A DNA stretch of 64,000 nt, taken from the NCBI GenBank assembly GCA_001557505.1, contig LSAX01000006.1, positions 2,666,001 through 2,730,000 on the forward strand, in the 5' to 3' direction. The first letter of the stretch is position 1. Each line of letters opens with the position of its first letter. This DNA comes from Reticulascus tulasneorum. Its lineage: Eukaryota; Ascomycota; Sordariomycetes; Glomerellales; Reticulascaceae. The notes under the pieces were generated by a model, which worked only from the letters and a program-made list of their open reading frames with translations, made no database searches and had not been told where the DNA came from. Of this stretch, positions 1 through 10,769 are shown piece by piece. The position numbers and the translations under genes were made by a program.

Positions 1-113
1 ATGGGTCATGGAAGACAGAGAGAATTTCAGACACGCGGCTGGACTGGAGATCATAAGATTGCTTGCGTTTGCTATATCCCCAAAGAAGAAGGCTGCAGGC
101 GGGTTGAGCTCGG

Positions 114-269
114 ATGGATGGGGTTGACGCTGGTGAGCTGTCCGAGTCGGTGGAGGGCTTTGAGGAGGAATGGGACGTTGCAGTGGGAAGGGTTCAGGCG
201 GAGAGTCTGGGGGAGTTTGGTGCACGGATCCATCGGGACTCGCTGGATCTATTAATCCAGCAGTCTTGA
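114..269 (+). CDS. Short acidic frame, possible last exon of a gene lying to the left
   Basis: A frame opens at an ATG at 114 and ends in TGA at 267-269, giving 51 residues rich in Glu, Asp, Val and Leu with an amphipathic look (for example GELSESVEGFEEEWDVAVG). The composition is more protein-like than the overlapping longer frame that starts at base 1, which is Arg/Trp/Gly-rich. The frame is closed by a TGA at 105-107, so if it is a terminal exon its acceptor must lie between 108 and about 114. No family is recognised. It may be a real C-terminus cut off by the window edge, a tiny gene, or chance. Confidence 0.3.
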   Translation: MDGVDAGELSESVEGFEEEWDVAVGRVQAESLGEFGARIHRDSLDLLIQQS

Positions 270-1967
270 GTGGACCGAGCCCGCTGCTGTAACCTGCAGT
301 ACATACCGCTGCCATGTCCACCAACAACGCCCTGCAAGGGTCCGGGCACAGGTCAAGGATGCCCTGTGCACATCAGTCAGCCCCCTCAAGCCACTGAAAG
401 AATGATCTCCCACACCACTGTCCTTGCTCATCTCCTCCATCTCTTCCATTCTTCTTCTCCCTCGCTCCGGTCTCAAAGAGACCCCCGCATGACGAAGTCT
501 GAGCGCAACCATAACTCACCATGATCGGTTGGTCTCAACTTTTTCGCTCCCCATCATGCATGCAAGAGCAGCTACGCGAACCTTCGCTGCCGACAGAAGT
601 CCATCAGATCCCTCCGTCGAAGGCCGACAGATGGCACCACGATGGACGGGAAGGGGGGGCAGCGAACGTCGGGGTACAGCTAAACTCTGCAGCCTGCAGA
701 CTAACGAGACTTCACCAACAGCAGCAACACTCGGACGTGCGGGAACGAAGGTTTACGCACGCTTCGACATCAGATGTTTAGTATGGTAGCATCTCAGCCC
801 GCGAGAGACGGTGAATCAGTTGGATCCAGAAATGATGAGCGGGAGCGTCCTGATTAGCTTGCACATGCTTTGCGGGGAAGCCCAGCTTCAAGTACTGTAC
901 CGCTGCTTGGGTTGGGACCACCACCACACCCGAGCCAACATGCCCGAAGTCTGTAAAGGACTAACCGAGTATTGAATGTTGGCACTCGTCGTGCCCAGTG
1001 GCAATGTATCAATTTGACTCCTGGCTTACTTTCCATGGCGATGCCATGAATTGAAAACTTCTTCCCAACAGCCGTGCCGTCCCTCCATGATTCTGATAAG
1101 GTAGGACGAAATGGGATGTTGAGTAGGACTGCTCAGCAGCATACTCTCTCTTTTGGTTCGTCCGATTACCACTTTCTTGGTAGTCGTCTCTTCCCTTCTT
1201 CTATGCACTGGCCAGGCATAATCCACGCTCCCTCCACCCCTGCACACCATCTTTCTAGATTCCGCCCCAAGACTCCGGCTGCCGGTCAGGGTTTGACAAC
1301 CTCTACCAGGAGCAATCAATGGAGTCGATTCCTACTGGCCGGCATGGGACCTGGCTACCGACAGGGTTGCCCCACAACTTATCCCGACATCATGCCTTGT
1401 CGACTGATGATGCTTGAGCCCGAGTTTAGCTACCCTGGCTGCTGACTTGCCACTCAGCGTGTTAGTCGTCATCCGAACTCTTGGGACGAAGACAAGATGG
1501 CCGTGGCCGAGACAGCAAATCTTCAACCTCTTTGTACCAGGGCCAGTACCCTCGAGCGCAGGGCAAAGGACGGTTCGGAAGTCGAGCCCATCCTGGTCCC
1601 GTGTGGCCGACGATGCCATCCACCTCCAGCCTTGGCACTCTGAGGACGGTGGCCAGTTCACTTTTCTTTGATCAACATCCCCGTTCTCTACACATGACTG
1701 GTTATGGTCTTGCCATCTCTTCCATTCTTTCATCACACCCGGTCAACTGTACCAGACGATCTTTACAGGCACGTTTGCCATCCACTCCTTCGATTCGCCT
1801 TTCTTTACTGCCTTCCTTCCCACTTCCTGATCTTTCCTTTTCTTCCAAGCCGACGTTACATGCCGTCTGGCTTTTCCATTCTTTTCGACTCAACTTCCTT
1901 TCACTTACGCCGGCTGTTCGTACTCGACCAGAGAAGCTTTTGACAGGATGAGAACAGGTCGACCATT
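270..1967. promoter_or_regulatory. Intergenic leader of the surface-sensor gene, pyrimidine-rich at its 3' end
   Basis: No convincing gene. From about 1690 to 1900 the plus strand is strongly C+T rich, with runs such as ttctttcatcacacccgg and ttcttccaag. This is typical of a fungal core promoter and 5' leader, and it sits just upstream of the ATG at 1968. Several overlapping open frames of up to 156 codons exist in all directions, but none has family resemblance or coherent composition. Confidence 0.5.
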
Positions 1968-4154
1968 ATGTTGATACCGTGGGGTTTGAGTGCCCTTCTC
2001 CTGGGAGCATCAGCTGTGGCCAACGCGGCTCCGTTGGACTCTAGCGATGTTGCCCGGGTATTACTTCGTCGTCCTCAGGTGCCAGACCTCGACATCTACA
2101 ACTCGAGTGCCTTGGCGGCTTTCGTCGATAGCTATCAGAGAGGACATGTTCTGCAAGCCAGGATACCAGCACAGCAGGTCAGGCGCGACGCCAACGTACC
2201 TCGCACAAAATCTGGTGATACAGAGGCGTGGCACGAGCTGCAGACAAGGCAGGATGAGTGCCCGATAACATCGAGAGAGGTCTGTGGCGGAGCAGGAGGG
2301 CCCGAATGTCCAGGCTGCACGTCTTGTTGTCCGGACAGGCTTGGGACTTTTCAATGTTGCGAGAGAGGATTTCAGTGCTGTATTGATGCGAATGGTGTCG
2401 GATCATGTTGCCCAGCAGCAGGAGGAGTTTGTGGTGATGCAGGTTGCGCTCTACTACCGTACGTTAGGAGTGTGGTGTGATCTCCAGATGAGCTACTGCT
2501 GACAGTTCCAAGCGTTCGATCCGAGACAACGACGACAGTCTTTGTGACGGCCACCATTGTCCGGACGGTCACGGCTGCGGCAGCGACGCAGACTGAAGTC
2601 ATCATCTCGACAGTCTCGCAAACACTCACTTTCGTTAACCCAACACTGGGAACCCAGACCGTCATTGTGACAGCAACACGGCCGCTGAGGAAATTCAGAA
2701 TTAGAGGCATATCGGCACCAGAGACGGCTTTCATCGACATGCCGTCAGCGCCATCCCGGCCAATCCAGGCTTTTCCCACTGTTACGCTCTTTACAGCGCC
2801 CGCGTACGATGCGCTCGAGTCTCAACTCGCTCATCTCGGCGTCAAGGTGAAGCGTCAGGCTGAGGACCCAGAAATTGGCACGATAACCGTGACGGCAACT
2901 ACAACCGTCGAAGTTACCACCACGGTGACGGTAACAGCCACGACGACTTTTACTACCACGATCTTTAACACCGTCTTCGTGACGGTGACAGCAGCACCTA
3001 GTGCTACAACCACAGTCACTATTACAACCACAATTACGAATCCTGGTGGCGATGTTACGACTGTTCCCGGAGGCGGAGGCGAGCCAACGACCGTTCCCGG
3101 AGGAGAACCAACAACTGTTCCAGGAGGCACTGAGCCACCACCCACCGGAATACCGCCAACTGGCACCGAAACGGTTGTGCCTCCAGGAACGGAGACCCCG
3201 ATCCCACCAACACCTCCAAACGGCCCATCTGGCACGGATGGCTCACCAAGCGCCACCGAAAGCGTTCCGGCAGGGACCGAAGTGCCTCCTACCGTGATCC
3301 CGAGTGGAACAAATACCGATTTGCCACCAACAAACACCGACACAGTGATTCCTCCTGAAACATCGACGGGGACTCCTCTCCCTAGTTCTGCCCCGACAAC
3401 ACCAACACCGATAATCCCGAGCGCGAGTCCGTCAACGTCGGGAGCTCCCGCATCGATGATGACCAACATACCTGGTCCTCCCACATCCACAAGCACACCA
3501 CTCCCTCCCCCGCGTCCATTCCCTGGCGCGCCTCTCAGCTCCGACCAGATAGCCGGCATCGTCCTGGGCATCATCTTTGGGATCTTCTTCATCATTCTCG
3601 CAGCCTTCCTCATCCGTCGCTGGACCAAACGGCGCCAGCGTATGCGCCTCGCCCGCGACCACCAGTCGATGACATTTGTGCCGGCACCACCCGGCCTAGG
3701 CCCTTCGAACTCGATAGCTGCGGGAGTGGCTCGCGGACAGAGCGACACGAGCAGCGGGGAACCCCACGAGGGCGAGGTTCGCATCGTGATTCGCCCGGCG
3801 CCGAAGCGAAGAACGCAGAGCTCAGGTCTGCTACCATTAGGAGCAGGCATGAGCGGCGACTACGGAAGCAGCGCCTGGCCCCGGCCGCCGGGATACAGCG
3901 GACGCACATACAGCTTTTTCGTTGAAGAGAGCGGCGACACAACGCCGCAGGATCCGAACCAGTGGAGCGTAGCCAGCGAGTATGGCAGCACCAGTAATCG
4001 CAGCGGAGTCAATAGAAGTAATAGCCGAGGCGGAGGAAATAATGGTTTCAATAACACCCGCGGCAACGGCGGCGGCGGCGGGAACGGGATGCAAGCTGGC
4101 GGCAGCCGATTCCTCGACGTGGGAAGGGCACTGTCGCCGTGGCATGCGATATAG
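1968..4154 (+). CDS. Cell-surface sensor-like protein: signal peptide, granulin-like Cys cluster, Thr-rich stalk, one membrane span
   Basis: The model is join(1968..2458, 2513..4154), 710 aa. The 54-bp intron starts gtacgt, has a branch-like gctgac and ends ccaag; the nearer acceptor (ag at 2504-2505) would break the frame. Residues 1-20 form a signal peptide (LLLGASAVANA). Residues 98-159 hold a dense Cys cluster with paired cysteines (CTSCCPDRLGTFQCC, GFQCC, GSCCP) resembling a granulin or epithelin module. A TVTVTATTT-type stalk with regular Val/Thr alternation follows, then a Pro/Thr/Gly-rich linker, a membrane span near residues 509-531 and a basic stop-transfer segment (RRWTKRRQRMR). 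The cytoplasmic tail of about 175 residues is Gly/Asn/Ser-rich. The layout matches fungal wall-stress-sensor-like proteins of the WSC/Mid2 type, but without a WSC domain. Ligand and pathway are unknown. The C-terminal poly-Gly/Asn stretch is low complexity. Confidence 0.8.
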
Positions 4155-5846
4155 ACGCGCCCACCACACAGGAAGTGGGGGGGGCATTACACGACATGAT
4201 ATGACATACCCGCGGCTGGAAAACCGAGCACCATGCTGGGTCGTGGATTGGGATGTTTGTTACGATATTGATGAATGACTTGACTGGATCATACAGCATG
4301 GAATGGCGGGCAAAAACATTTGACAACACCGACGAAAACGGCATGGCTGGCGTTGGCGGACCTGGCTGGTCTGCCCATGATAGGTATATAGGTACGAGAC
4401 ACGGACATGAATGTTCATGTTGTATGTAGGTTTAATGTAAATAGATACCCTTGACTTCTACTCCTTGCCCGCATTCTGTGTGTTGTAGGATGACGTGACT
4501 GCCCTTACGCTGTAGCTAGCTAGCCAGCCTTGTGGATAGGGACGTAAGCTGGCTTGAAAGTGACCCCGTTGCCTGGGTTGGGATACCTCATGCTCGCTGC
4601 CATTTGAGTTTAGACGACATGCAGGCTTTGTGCAAGCTGTATATATGGGTGAATCAAAATGCATCTTGTAGCGCCACCTGCATGATACAGCATTTTTACT
4701 CTCAACGAGGCTACTCGACGCTGGAGGCACCGACCTGGCACTAGCCATATCAGCCATGTGCCATGTGCCTTGTGTCAACTAAAATCGCAGTGAAAAATCT
4801 CCCCCCAGTTGTTCTGAGTTGTTAGGGGAATGAAACCTGCCGCTTGTGCCAGTTTATCCCCCCTCCTGTCAGAAAGAAGAAGTATTTTGGCTTACGTAAT
4901 GTCACAGTAGAAATCCTTCCTGCTACCTAAGTACCTAGTAGTACGTCCAGGCCGCAACTCCCCCTAAGCTCAGTATGGGAAGTGATACCTGTCACTCAAT
5001 AGACCAAAATCCAGGCCTAGCCCTCGACGACACCCTTGGCTGCTTTTGTTTTCCACCGGGCCAGATTCGGTGTTTGCTTGATCGGCACGGAGATCACACG
5101 AGACACGCCAGGCTCCCGAATTGTCCGGGGCATTGACCTGGATCCGATAAATATTAAGAGAGATTTCGCGCCAAGATCTTGAATCAATTTGTTTAACGTA
5201 ATGAAGTGCAGATACCCCTAGGATGGAGAACCTCAAGGTTCGGGGCTCTGGATAGGTGTTAGAGAAGCTATGGATCGTTATGTAAGCTGGCCTGCTCTTT
5301 GGTGTCGCCTCCGCAGCCTGTGCAACATGAGTCTTGTGCAACAGGTGGGCAGGTTAAGTGCGCGAAAGCCCATCTGGCAAGCCTCCTCCAGCCACAAGTT
5401 CATTCGTGCCAGAGGGTGTAAAAGACATCGACGGATATCTGCTCCGTCTAAGAATCCAGCACACCACACTCAATGAAGGTCCTTCACTCTCTAGATGCAA
5501 CAAATGGATGCTGTATTCTGACGAGGCCTAGCATACCATCGCTCCGAGGCCCACGCTCCAAGCTTCCACTCCCTATAGTACACTAATATTACGACATGAA
5601 GGAACCCATTTTATCGTCTAAATCCATCCAATGCTGGCTTGTCCTGCCAAATTCATTCCGTGAACGCCGTGCCATGCCAGTCGAGTGAAGAGTATGTGTA
5701 GTAAAGACTTTACCGCGGGTGGGTTGTCGGTAGCTGTCTCTGAGGGAATCGTCGCAGCGGCCGAGTCTCAGCGGACGGGCATGCTTCTCTTGAAACCTTC
5801 GTCCGTTTGCTTCCAACCCTCCCGCGAAAAGAGCTCCCGGTGTCGA
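4155..5846. other. Intergenic, convergent between the surface-sensor gene and PAM16
   Basis: The space lies between two convergent genes, so it should hold two 3' ends. Overlapping short frames of up to about 130 codons occur, but none resembles a known family or has a consistent protein-like composition. No RNA gene or repeat was recognised. Confidence 0.4.
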
Positions 5847-6398
5847 CTACCGATCCTTATAAACCTTCGGCTTCCACCCTTCTTTCACCTCCGCTTCCTG
5901 CTCCGCCTGGTGCTTCATCGGCCCAACTTCCGCCTCGATCCGCTCCCTCGCGCGCAGGATCTTACTCTGCAGGTAGAAGCTGCCGCCCTTCTCCGGATCG
6001 TTTACATCAAACAGCCGCTTGAACCGGCTAGCTACCTCCTCCATGTTCGCCTGCCCGCCCGCCGGGGGCTTGACGTTTAATATGTTGCACGCCTCCTGCA
6101 GCGTCATGAGAGATGAGATATTGGCGCGGCCCGTCGGCGTTCCGTTCGGGTTGATTTTCGCCTGCGCGCGGGCGAACTCGGAGGATGCTTGCGCTTGCTT
6201 GTAGGCGGCCATGAAGGAGCGGCCGACTATTCGCGTCCCGACAAAGAGGACCTGGGTTATGAGACGGTAGGCCTGAGCGTAGATTGTTAGCAGTGCTCGT
6301 AATGGGGGCGTGATACGACGGGTTGGGGATGCGTTTGGTATGCGCAGCAAGAGGTGGTAGCTTATGTTCATGAACTCGCCAGAATGAATGCTTACCAT
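5847..6398 (-). CDS. pam16: PAM16/TIM16, subunit of the mitochondrial presequence translocase motor
   Basis: The model is complement(join(5847..6272, 6396..6398)), 142 aa. The product is the J-like partner of PAM18 at the matrix face of the inner membrane; it recruits and restrains the J-protein that stimulates mtHsp70 during protein import. Family landmarks: an N-terminal hydrophobic segment (AYRLITQVLFVGTRIVGRSF), then AYKQAQASSEFARAQA, then a degenerate J-domain lacking HPD and ending in DVNDPEKGGSFYLQSKI. The length fits the family. The first coding exon is only the ATG (6396-6398) followed directly by GTAAGC; the 123-bp intron ends in CTGCTAAC...CTCAG before GCC, restoring the family's Met-Ala start. 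An alternative unspliced start inside the intron would add about 43 residues with no family match, so I prefer the spliced start. Confidence 0.93.
   Translation of the reverse strand: MVSIHSGEFMNISYHLLLRIPNASPTRRITPPLRALLTIYAQAYRLITQVLFVGTRIVGRSFMAAYKQAQASSEFARAQAKINPNGTPTGRANISSLMTLQEACNILNVKPPAGGQANMEEVASRFKRLFDVNDPEKGGSFYLQSKILRARERIEAEVGPMKHQAEQEAEVKEGWKPKVYKDR
6273..6395 (-). other. PAM16 intron 1, directly after the start codon
   Basis: On the minus strand the intron begins GTAAGC right after the ATG, carries GCTAAC about 17 bases before its end, and ends CTCAG. All splice signals are canonical. It leaves a coding first exon of exactly three bases. Confidence 0.88.
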
Positions 6399-6878
6399 TG
6401 TCACTCAAAGAAGTGCAATTAATGCACCGGTATCCCGAGGAACGATGCTTATGGCTGAAAGTCGATGGCGACGGCGACTGATTTTGCGTGGAGTGCGCGT
6501 GAGGAGACGAAAGATCGCGAGCATCCAGAAAAATCCATCCAGAGAAATTGCCGACGAAAATTCCGAGGTCGGCCCGGGTAAACCTGCAACAGTCTAGCCG
6601 ATATTTATCCGTGATGCTTCCAGCAATCGCGAACAATTTCGGTGTGGGTCGGTGAGACGGTGCTAGCCTGGCCCGCCACTCGCCGTCAGGTCACGAGACT
6701 CGACAGCAGGTTTCATATGCTGTTGAAGTTGCACTATGCTTGCTAACCTATCGCTGTTTATCCCCTATGTCTATTGCATTCCTCTTGCCTATGGGATACC
6801 CTACCCTGATCCTGTCTATGCCCAGAGTTATTCCTCAGCGGGCACAGACTACTGGCTGCGGAATCCATACCTTGGGTT
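6399..6878. promoter_or_regulatory. Head of PAM16 and tail of the MYND-like gene
   Basis: This 480-bp space should contain the PAM16 promoter, read leftward, and the 3' end of the MYND-like gene. Nothing specific is recognisable; no clear TATA box. Confidence 0.35.
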
Positions 6879-7689
6879 CTATTTGCTCCGAGCCATGCCC
6901 AAGTGGTAATTCTTGCAGACATCTTGACATACACGCTTGCCAATGTCCCGCAGTGAATCGATATCACACTCCACACCTCGTTCTCTGTAGAACCTCGTGG
7001 TGATCTCGTCGTCGAACTGCCTACCAAGATGGAAGTACCCCGGGTCTTCATCAGGCAAAAGTTCACAACGGAGACCTGCGTTGGTGTTCCACCACCACGG
7101 GAGTATTAGTGTTATTTTGGCTCTCTCCAGAAACCAGCAGAGGCCTCTCATGCCTCTTCTTGAGCAGAGAATCCTGCTACGCTTGTGATCTTCCTCGGGC
7201 CAGCTGCCAGGGACGATGACACCTTCGTTCTTCAACTGCTTCACCCCCAAACGGTAGGCATCCACCGCGAACCAGATGGTATGCAGTTCATTCTTTTCCC
7301 ACAAGTAAAGACCGTCGATCTCTTTCGCTTGGGGTTCCAGCTGAGAGGTTTGTGTTTCTAGCTGAGGTTGAACTGGCGGATGGAGCGGAGGATCACCACT
7401 CCGTGCGTTCAGAGCAGCATTCAGTCTGTCGTGGTCTTTCACTGCCCTGCATAATTGTCAGACTTTATGTCGACCTACGGTAGATGCTGATCCCTCACTG
7501 GTTTCGACAATTTGGAGGATGGTGTGTCAAACCCTTGTTCCGACAGGTTGGGGAGCAGTACTTTTCTGTTTTGAGATGGCAACTGTCACAGGAAAACCAG
7601 CCCTACTCGAGAACCGTCGAGCATGTTGCGTGTATGCAAGTCCCGTATAGCTCCGCTTTTTGTGTCTCTGTGAAAACCCCCATCGACAT
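6879..7689 (-). CDS. MYND-like zinc-finger protein, frame interrupted by one in-frame TAG
   Basis: The model is complement(join(6879..7446, 7499..7689)); read through, it would give 252 residues. The 52-bp intron has a GTGAGG donor, a CTGAC branch point and a TGCAG acceptor, and it joins the two frames exactly in phase. Exon 1 encodes Cys/His pairs in MYND order (CDSCHLKTEKYCSPTC, then HHPPNC); the candidate first knuckle, CIHATC, has unusual spacing. The rest (WEKNELHTIWFAVDAYRLG to the stop) has no family I recognise. A TAG at 7603-7605 (minus strand) cuts the frame 28 codons after the ATG, before the main Cys pairs, and no Met rescues the finger downstream. A single C-to-T change from CAG would explain it. 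MYND fingers usually mediate protein-protein contacts. This is either a young pseudogene, a strain-specific nonsense allele, a sequence error or a read-through gene. Confidence 0.55.
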
Positions 7690-8362
7690 TGTAACTGTAG
7701 GTGATTGCAAATATTGCAATATTGATGGTGGGGATGGTATTCTGTTTGATGTTATGCAATGGTGAGAATCTTGTCGTACTTGGGGAGTGGTCAGAGGAAT
7801 AATGGCCCAGACAGAAGGGACAGAGAAAAGTGCAATGGTTTTCGAGGAGCTGCCGTGCTTGCCAGTCTCCGACTCCCATGAAGCACCTGCCTGGTGATCC
7901 TGTCTGCCATCCAGCGACTCGTTGTACGGCAAGTGCGCCAGTTTATCTCCAATTAGCAAGGGAGCACGAAATTTAAGTTTTGCACTATGTCCAAGTGGTA
8001 AGAGAGATAAGCGAAGTGTGACAGCCGCACTTCTACAAAGGATGGTCGCACTAGGAGTCACCGACCTTTCTAAAGTCGAGCTCTGCTTAACTGGTTTCGG
8101 GGATTTCCTGTTCGTAGTGTTGTACCGCGAGATTTGAGTTTGGCGGGATCCAGAACTGTAAGTCTGGGAGAGCTTTATATTTCCGACTAGGTAACCACAG
8201 CGCCTCGTATGATGGTTGAGCACAAAGAGCCTTGTTTCTGAGATAGATTGTGAGATTAAGCGTTCTGTACCGATACAAGACTGGTATTAAATTAGGTCAT
8301 CACCATCGATTCCATGTCGCCGATCTGACCTCTGTCATACCGGCCGTGACCACGCTCTTATC
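7690..8362. promoter_or_regulatory. Divergent intergenic space
   Basis: The space separates the leftward MYND-like gene from the rightward secreted-protein gene, so it should hold both promoters. It is moderately AT-rich. No distinct motif or RNA was recognised. Confidence 0.35.
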
Positions 8363-8989
8363 ATGCGCCTCGCCTTAGCCCTGGGGCTCCTCGGCCTCCC
8401 TGCCATATTCGCAGTACCATTACAAGAGACTTCGAAGACACTGTTATACCCATCAAACGCTACAGCCGGCAACGGCAGCATCGCACCAGGCTCTAGCGGG
8501 TTCAAATCGCGAGGCGTCGATCCCAACATGCAAGACCCCTTCATTGTACCAGGGTTCCAACGGAAAATTTTCGCGGATGTATACGGAAGATCGAAACGCC
8601 ACAACGTCCTCCTCTGCTGGGGCATGAGGGTGATGAAAGAGGCCGGTCCGCGAAGATACCAAGCCGCTGGGCCGTGGCTGAACGATGGCGGCCTCACCTT
8701 CCTGAAGACCCTCACGGATGTCGGGTTGACTATCAAGAACTTCACGATTTCCCCTCAGCCATTACGAGATGGGGTCCCGCCGGCGTACTTGATTCATTTC
8801 AACTGGGAGAACAACAGGGTGATTCCCAACTACAAGCTGCACAGCTATTGGGATCGGAGGATCTTCTACGCCTTACACGATTGGGTGAAGGTTCTGGGCG
8901 GCTTATCGTATTGGGACTGCCCTCCGCCTGGGTTTGAGTACGCGTGGTGGAATATTGAGGAGATTATCCACTGGGAAGATCCGGAATGA
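8363..8989 (+). CDS. Small secreted protein of unknown function, Trp/Tyr-rich C-terminus
   Basis: Single exon, 208 aa. The ATG at 8363 starts a clear signal peptide (MRLALALGLLGLPAIFA, cleavage near AVP). The mature protein has N-glycosylation-type sequons close to the N-terminus (NAT, NGS) and one later (NFT), only two cysteines (LLCWG, YWDCPPPGF), and many aromatic residues near the end (ALHDWVKVLGGLSYWDC, EYAWWNIEEIIHWEDPE). No enzyme motif is recognised. Size, secretion and lack of homology are compatible with an effector-like or wall-associated protein, but that is inference. The gene stands alone, with no intron signals inside the frame. Confidence 0.75.
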   Translation: MRLALALGLLGLPAIFAVPLQETSKTLLYPSNATAGNGSIAPGSSGFKSRGVDPNMQDPFIVPGFQRKIFADVYGRSKRHNVLLCWGMRVMKEAGPRRYQAAGPWLNDGGLTFLKTLTDVGLTIKNFTISPQPLRDGVPPAYLIHFNWENNRVIPNYKLHSYWDRRIFYALHDWVKVLGGLSYWDCPPPGFEYAWWNIEEIIHWEDPE

Positions 8990-10769
8990 TACCTCTATTT
9001 CGCTGAGAAAGACTCCTGAAAACTGCTCTCACTCATGTCCGGCAAGTGGACTATGATATAAATATACTGGAAAATTACATCGGGTGCAAATGGACGACGA
9101 TCTGCTCCTGCACTACGTAGTAATGGTTATTGCTTATTGGTTGTCATATCTCTAAAAGCCCCAGGATTTTGCAAGTTGAATGGAGACTGTAGTTGGCTTG
9201 GTGCAGAGTGTCGAGCTCAATGCTACCACGCATCATTATGAGGTGAGGGATGGATTCGCCCTTTGCGCCTGAATTCTCAGGCATATAACTACCAACTTAA
9301 ACCCCACGAACCTCGAATTCCAACACAGCACCGACCGACCACATCGAAACTTCGAATGGGAAGTTGACTCACCCAATTACCAGACTAATACCCAGTCCGC
9401 GGCTGCTAGGGAACCCTCAGTAGGGCCATCCGCGCAAACCCGTATCTCCGACCATCCTCATACCTCGCCGCCGTCTCTTGCAACAAATCCCACGATGAGC
9501 CTTCTATAATTAGACCAACCGATCCTCTCGTGATATGGTGCAGCAGCTGGCAATCTTAGGCTTCGACGGCGCCCTGAGATCCCGAGGGCCAGGTGACTAG
9601 AGTCTTGGGACGTGCATGTTCGCGAACCGCTTCCCTTGTAGCAGCTGTGGGTGGAGTCTGGCGCATCCATGCCAATAGAGGTTATCGCGTGGTGGATGTG
9701 GGAGTTCAAGACTGCCTTTGCCCAGAAGTTGTAACACAGTGTTCATGGATGGCGACTCGATAAATAATACCAAGAAGGCCAGAACAATTGCTAGAGTAAG
9801 TGCTGATGCGCAGCTCGAAAGACACGGGGCCCCAGGAGCGAAATACCCAATGTAGGATTTGCGTTGGTTTTGGGACAGCAATCACCAGATGCCGAACCAG
9901 AGTAAGTAGGGCGACTCAGCGTGGGCTTTGGCCACGACACTGTAAAATGGATACGCAAATCGAGTGCGCGCAATATCTCAATGATTCTATAACATTCAGG
10001 CCTGCTATGCTATCTATATCGGCAGAGGAGAAATCTGCCCATGCCTTATTCTCCGATAGAGTGATGCGTCGGAAAATGATTCAAGCAAGAATGCAGAGAA
10101 GCGGAAAATCAAATATTACAGTCCAAGACTTGCGAGGTCTTTAACCAAGCTTCCAGTCCAGACAAGCCCCACGCACAACACCGAGCCACCATCATCTATA
10201 CCAACAGCATCTCCCGATGCAAGGCCCGTCCAGACTACTTCTCCTGCTTAGTCTTCCCGCCGGCGAGAACGCTCCATGCCGACGTGACTACCATGAATGT
10301 CCTCCTAGGCCATGAAGTGCCATTGTCGAGCCCGCAAAATCGAGATGCAATAAGTTATTAACAAGAACGAGGAGTCTCTGAAAAGACACAGCGAGACTGA
10401 GGTGAGAGATGGGAGGAGTTGCTCAGATATCCCCAAAAGAGTCAAGCGCACACCTTTCGTCCAGAAGAGATCTGTCGGCGAGTCGATCTCAAGACCAGTT
10501 GGATATATACAGCCCAGTCCTCTTTCCGTGTGGGACACGTCCAAATATATTCGGGAAAATAACAGAGCCCAGGCTCTTCCTCCGCAAGAAATTGTTCAAA
10601 AGTCGTCCATGTCGGGATCGGGCTGAGCCCATTGCTCTTTCTCCAAAAAACTAATCCAGTCAAGTGCGGGGACTGGTTGAAATAGCTGGGCCCATGCTCT
10701 TGTTCCCTCAAGAACGTCGATATTTGAGACCTGTAGGCCGATCCTTTGCCAGGCTGAACTGGTGAAGAG
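8990..10769. other. Intergenic, convergent between the secreted protein and the Ran exchange factor
   Basis: Holds the 3' ends of two convergent genes. Short frames occur on both strands (for example 9597-9881 minus, with one hydrophobic stretch, and 9800-10144 plus), but the frames overlap and neither shows a family or splice-supported extension. No RNA gene or repeat was recognised. Confidence 0.35.

Noticed and set aside
2855..3850. 331-codon minus-strand frame antisense to the surface-sensor gene
   Set aside because: A mirror of the Thr-rich repeats (poly Val/Thr) of the sense gene; an artefact of simple codon repeats.
7599..7622. Very short intron (about 24 bp) removing the TAG in the MYND-like gene
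   Set aside because: Below the minimum length for spliceosomal introns and it would delete the Cys pair needed for the finger.
9597..9881. Minus-strand frame with one hydrophobic stretch near 9800
   Set aside because: Single hydrophobic run of 20 residues is expected by chance; flanking frames do not join by plausible splice sites.
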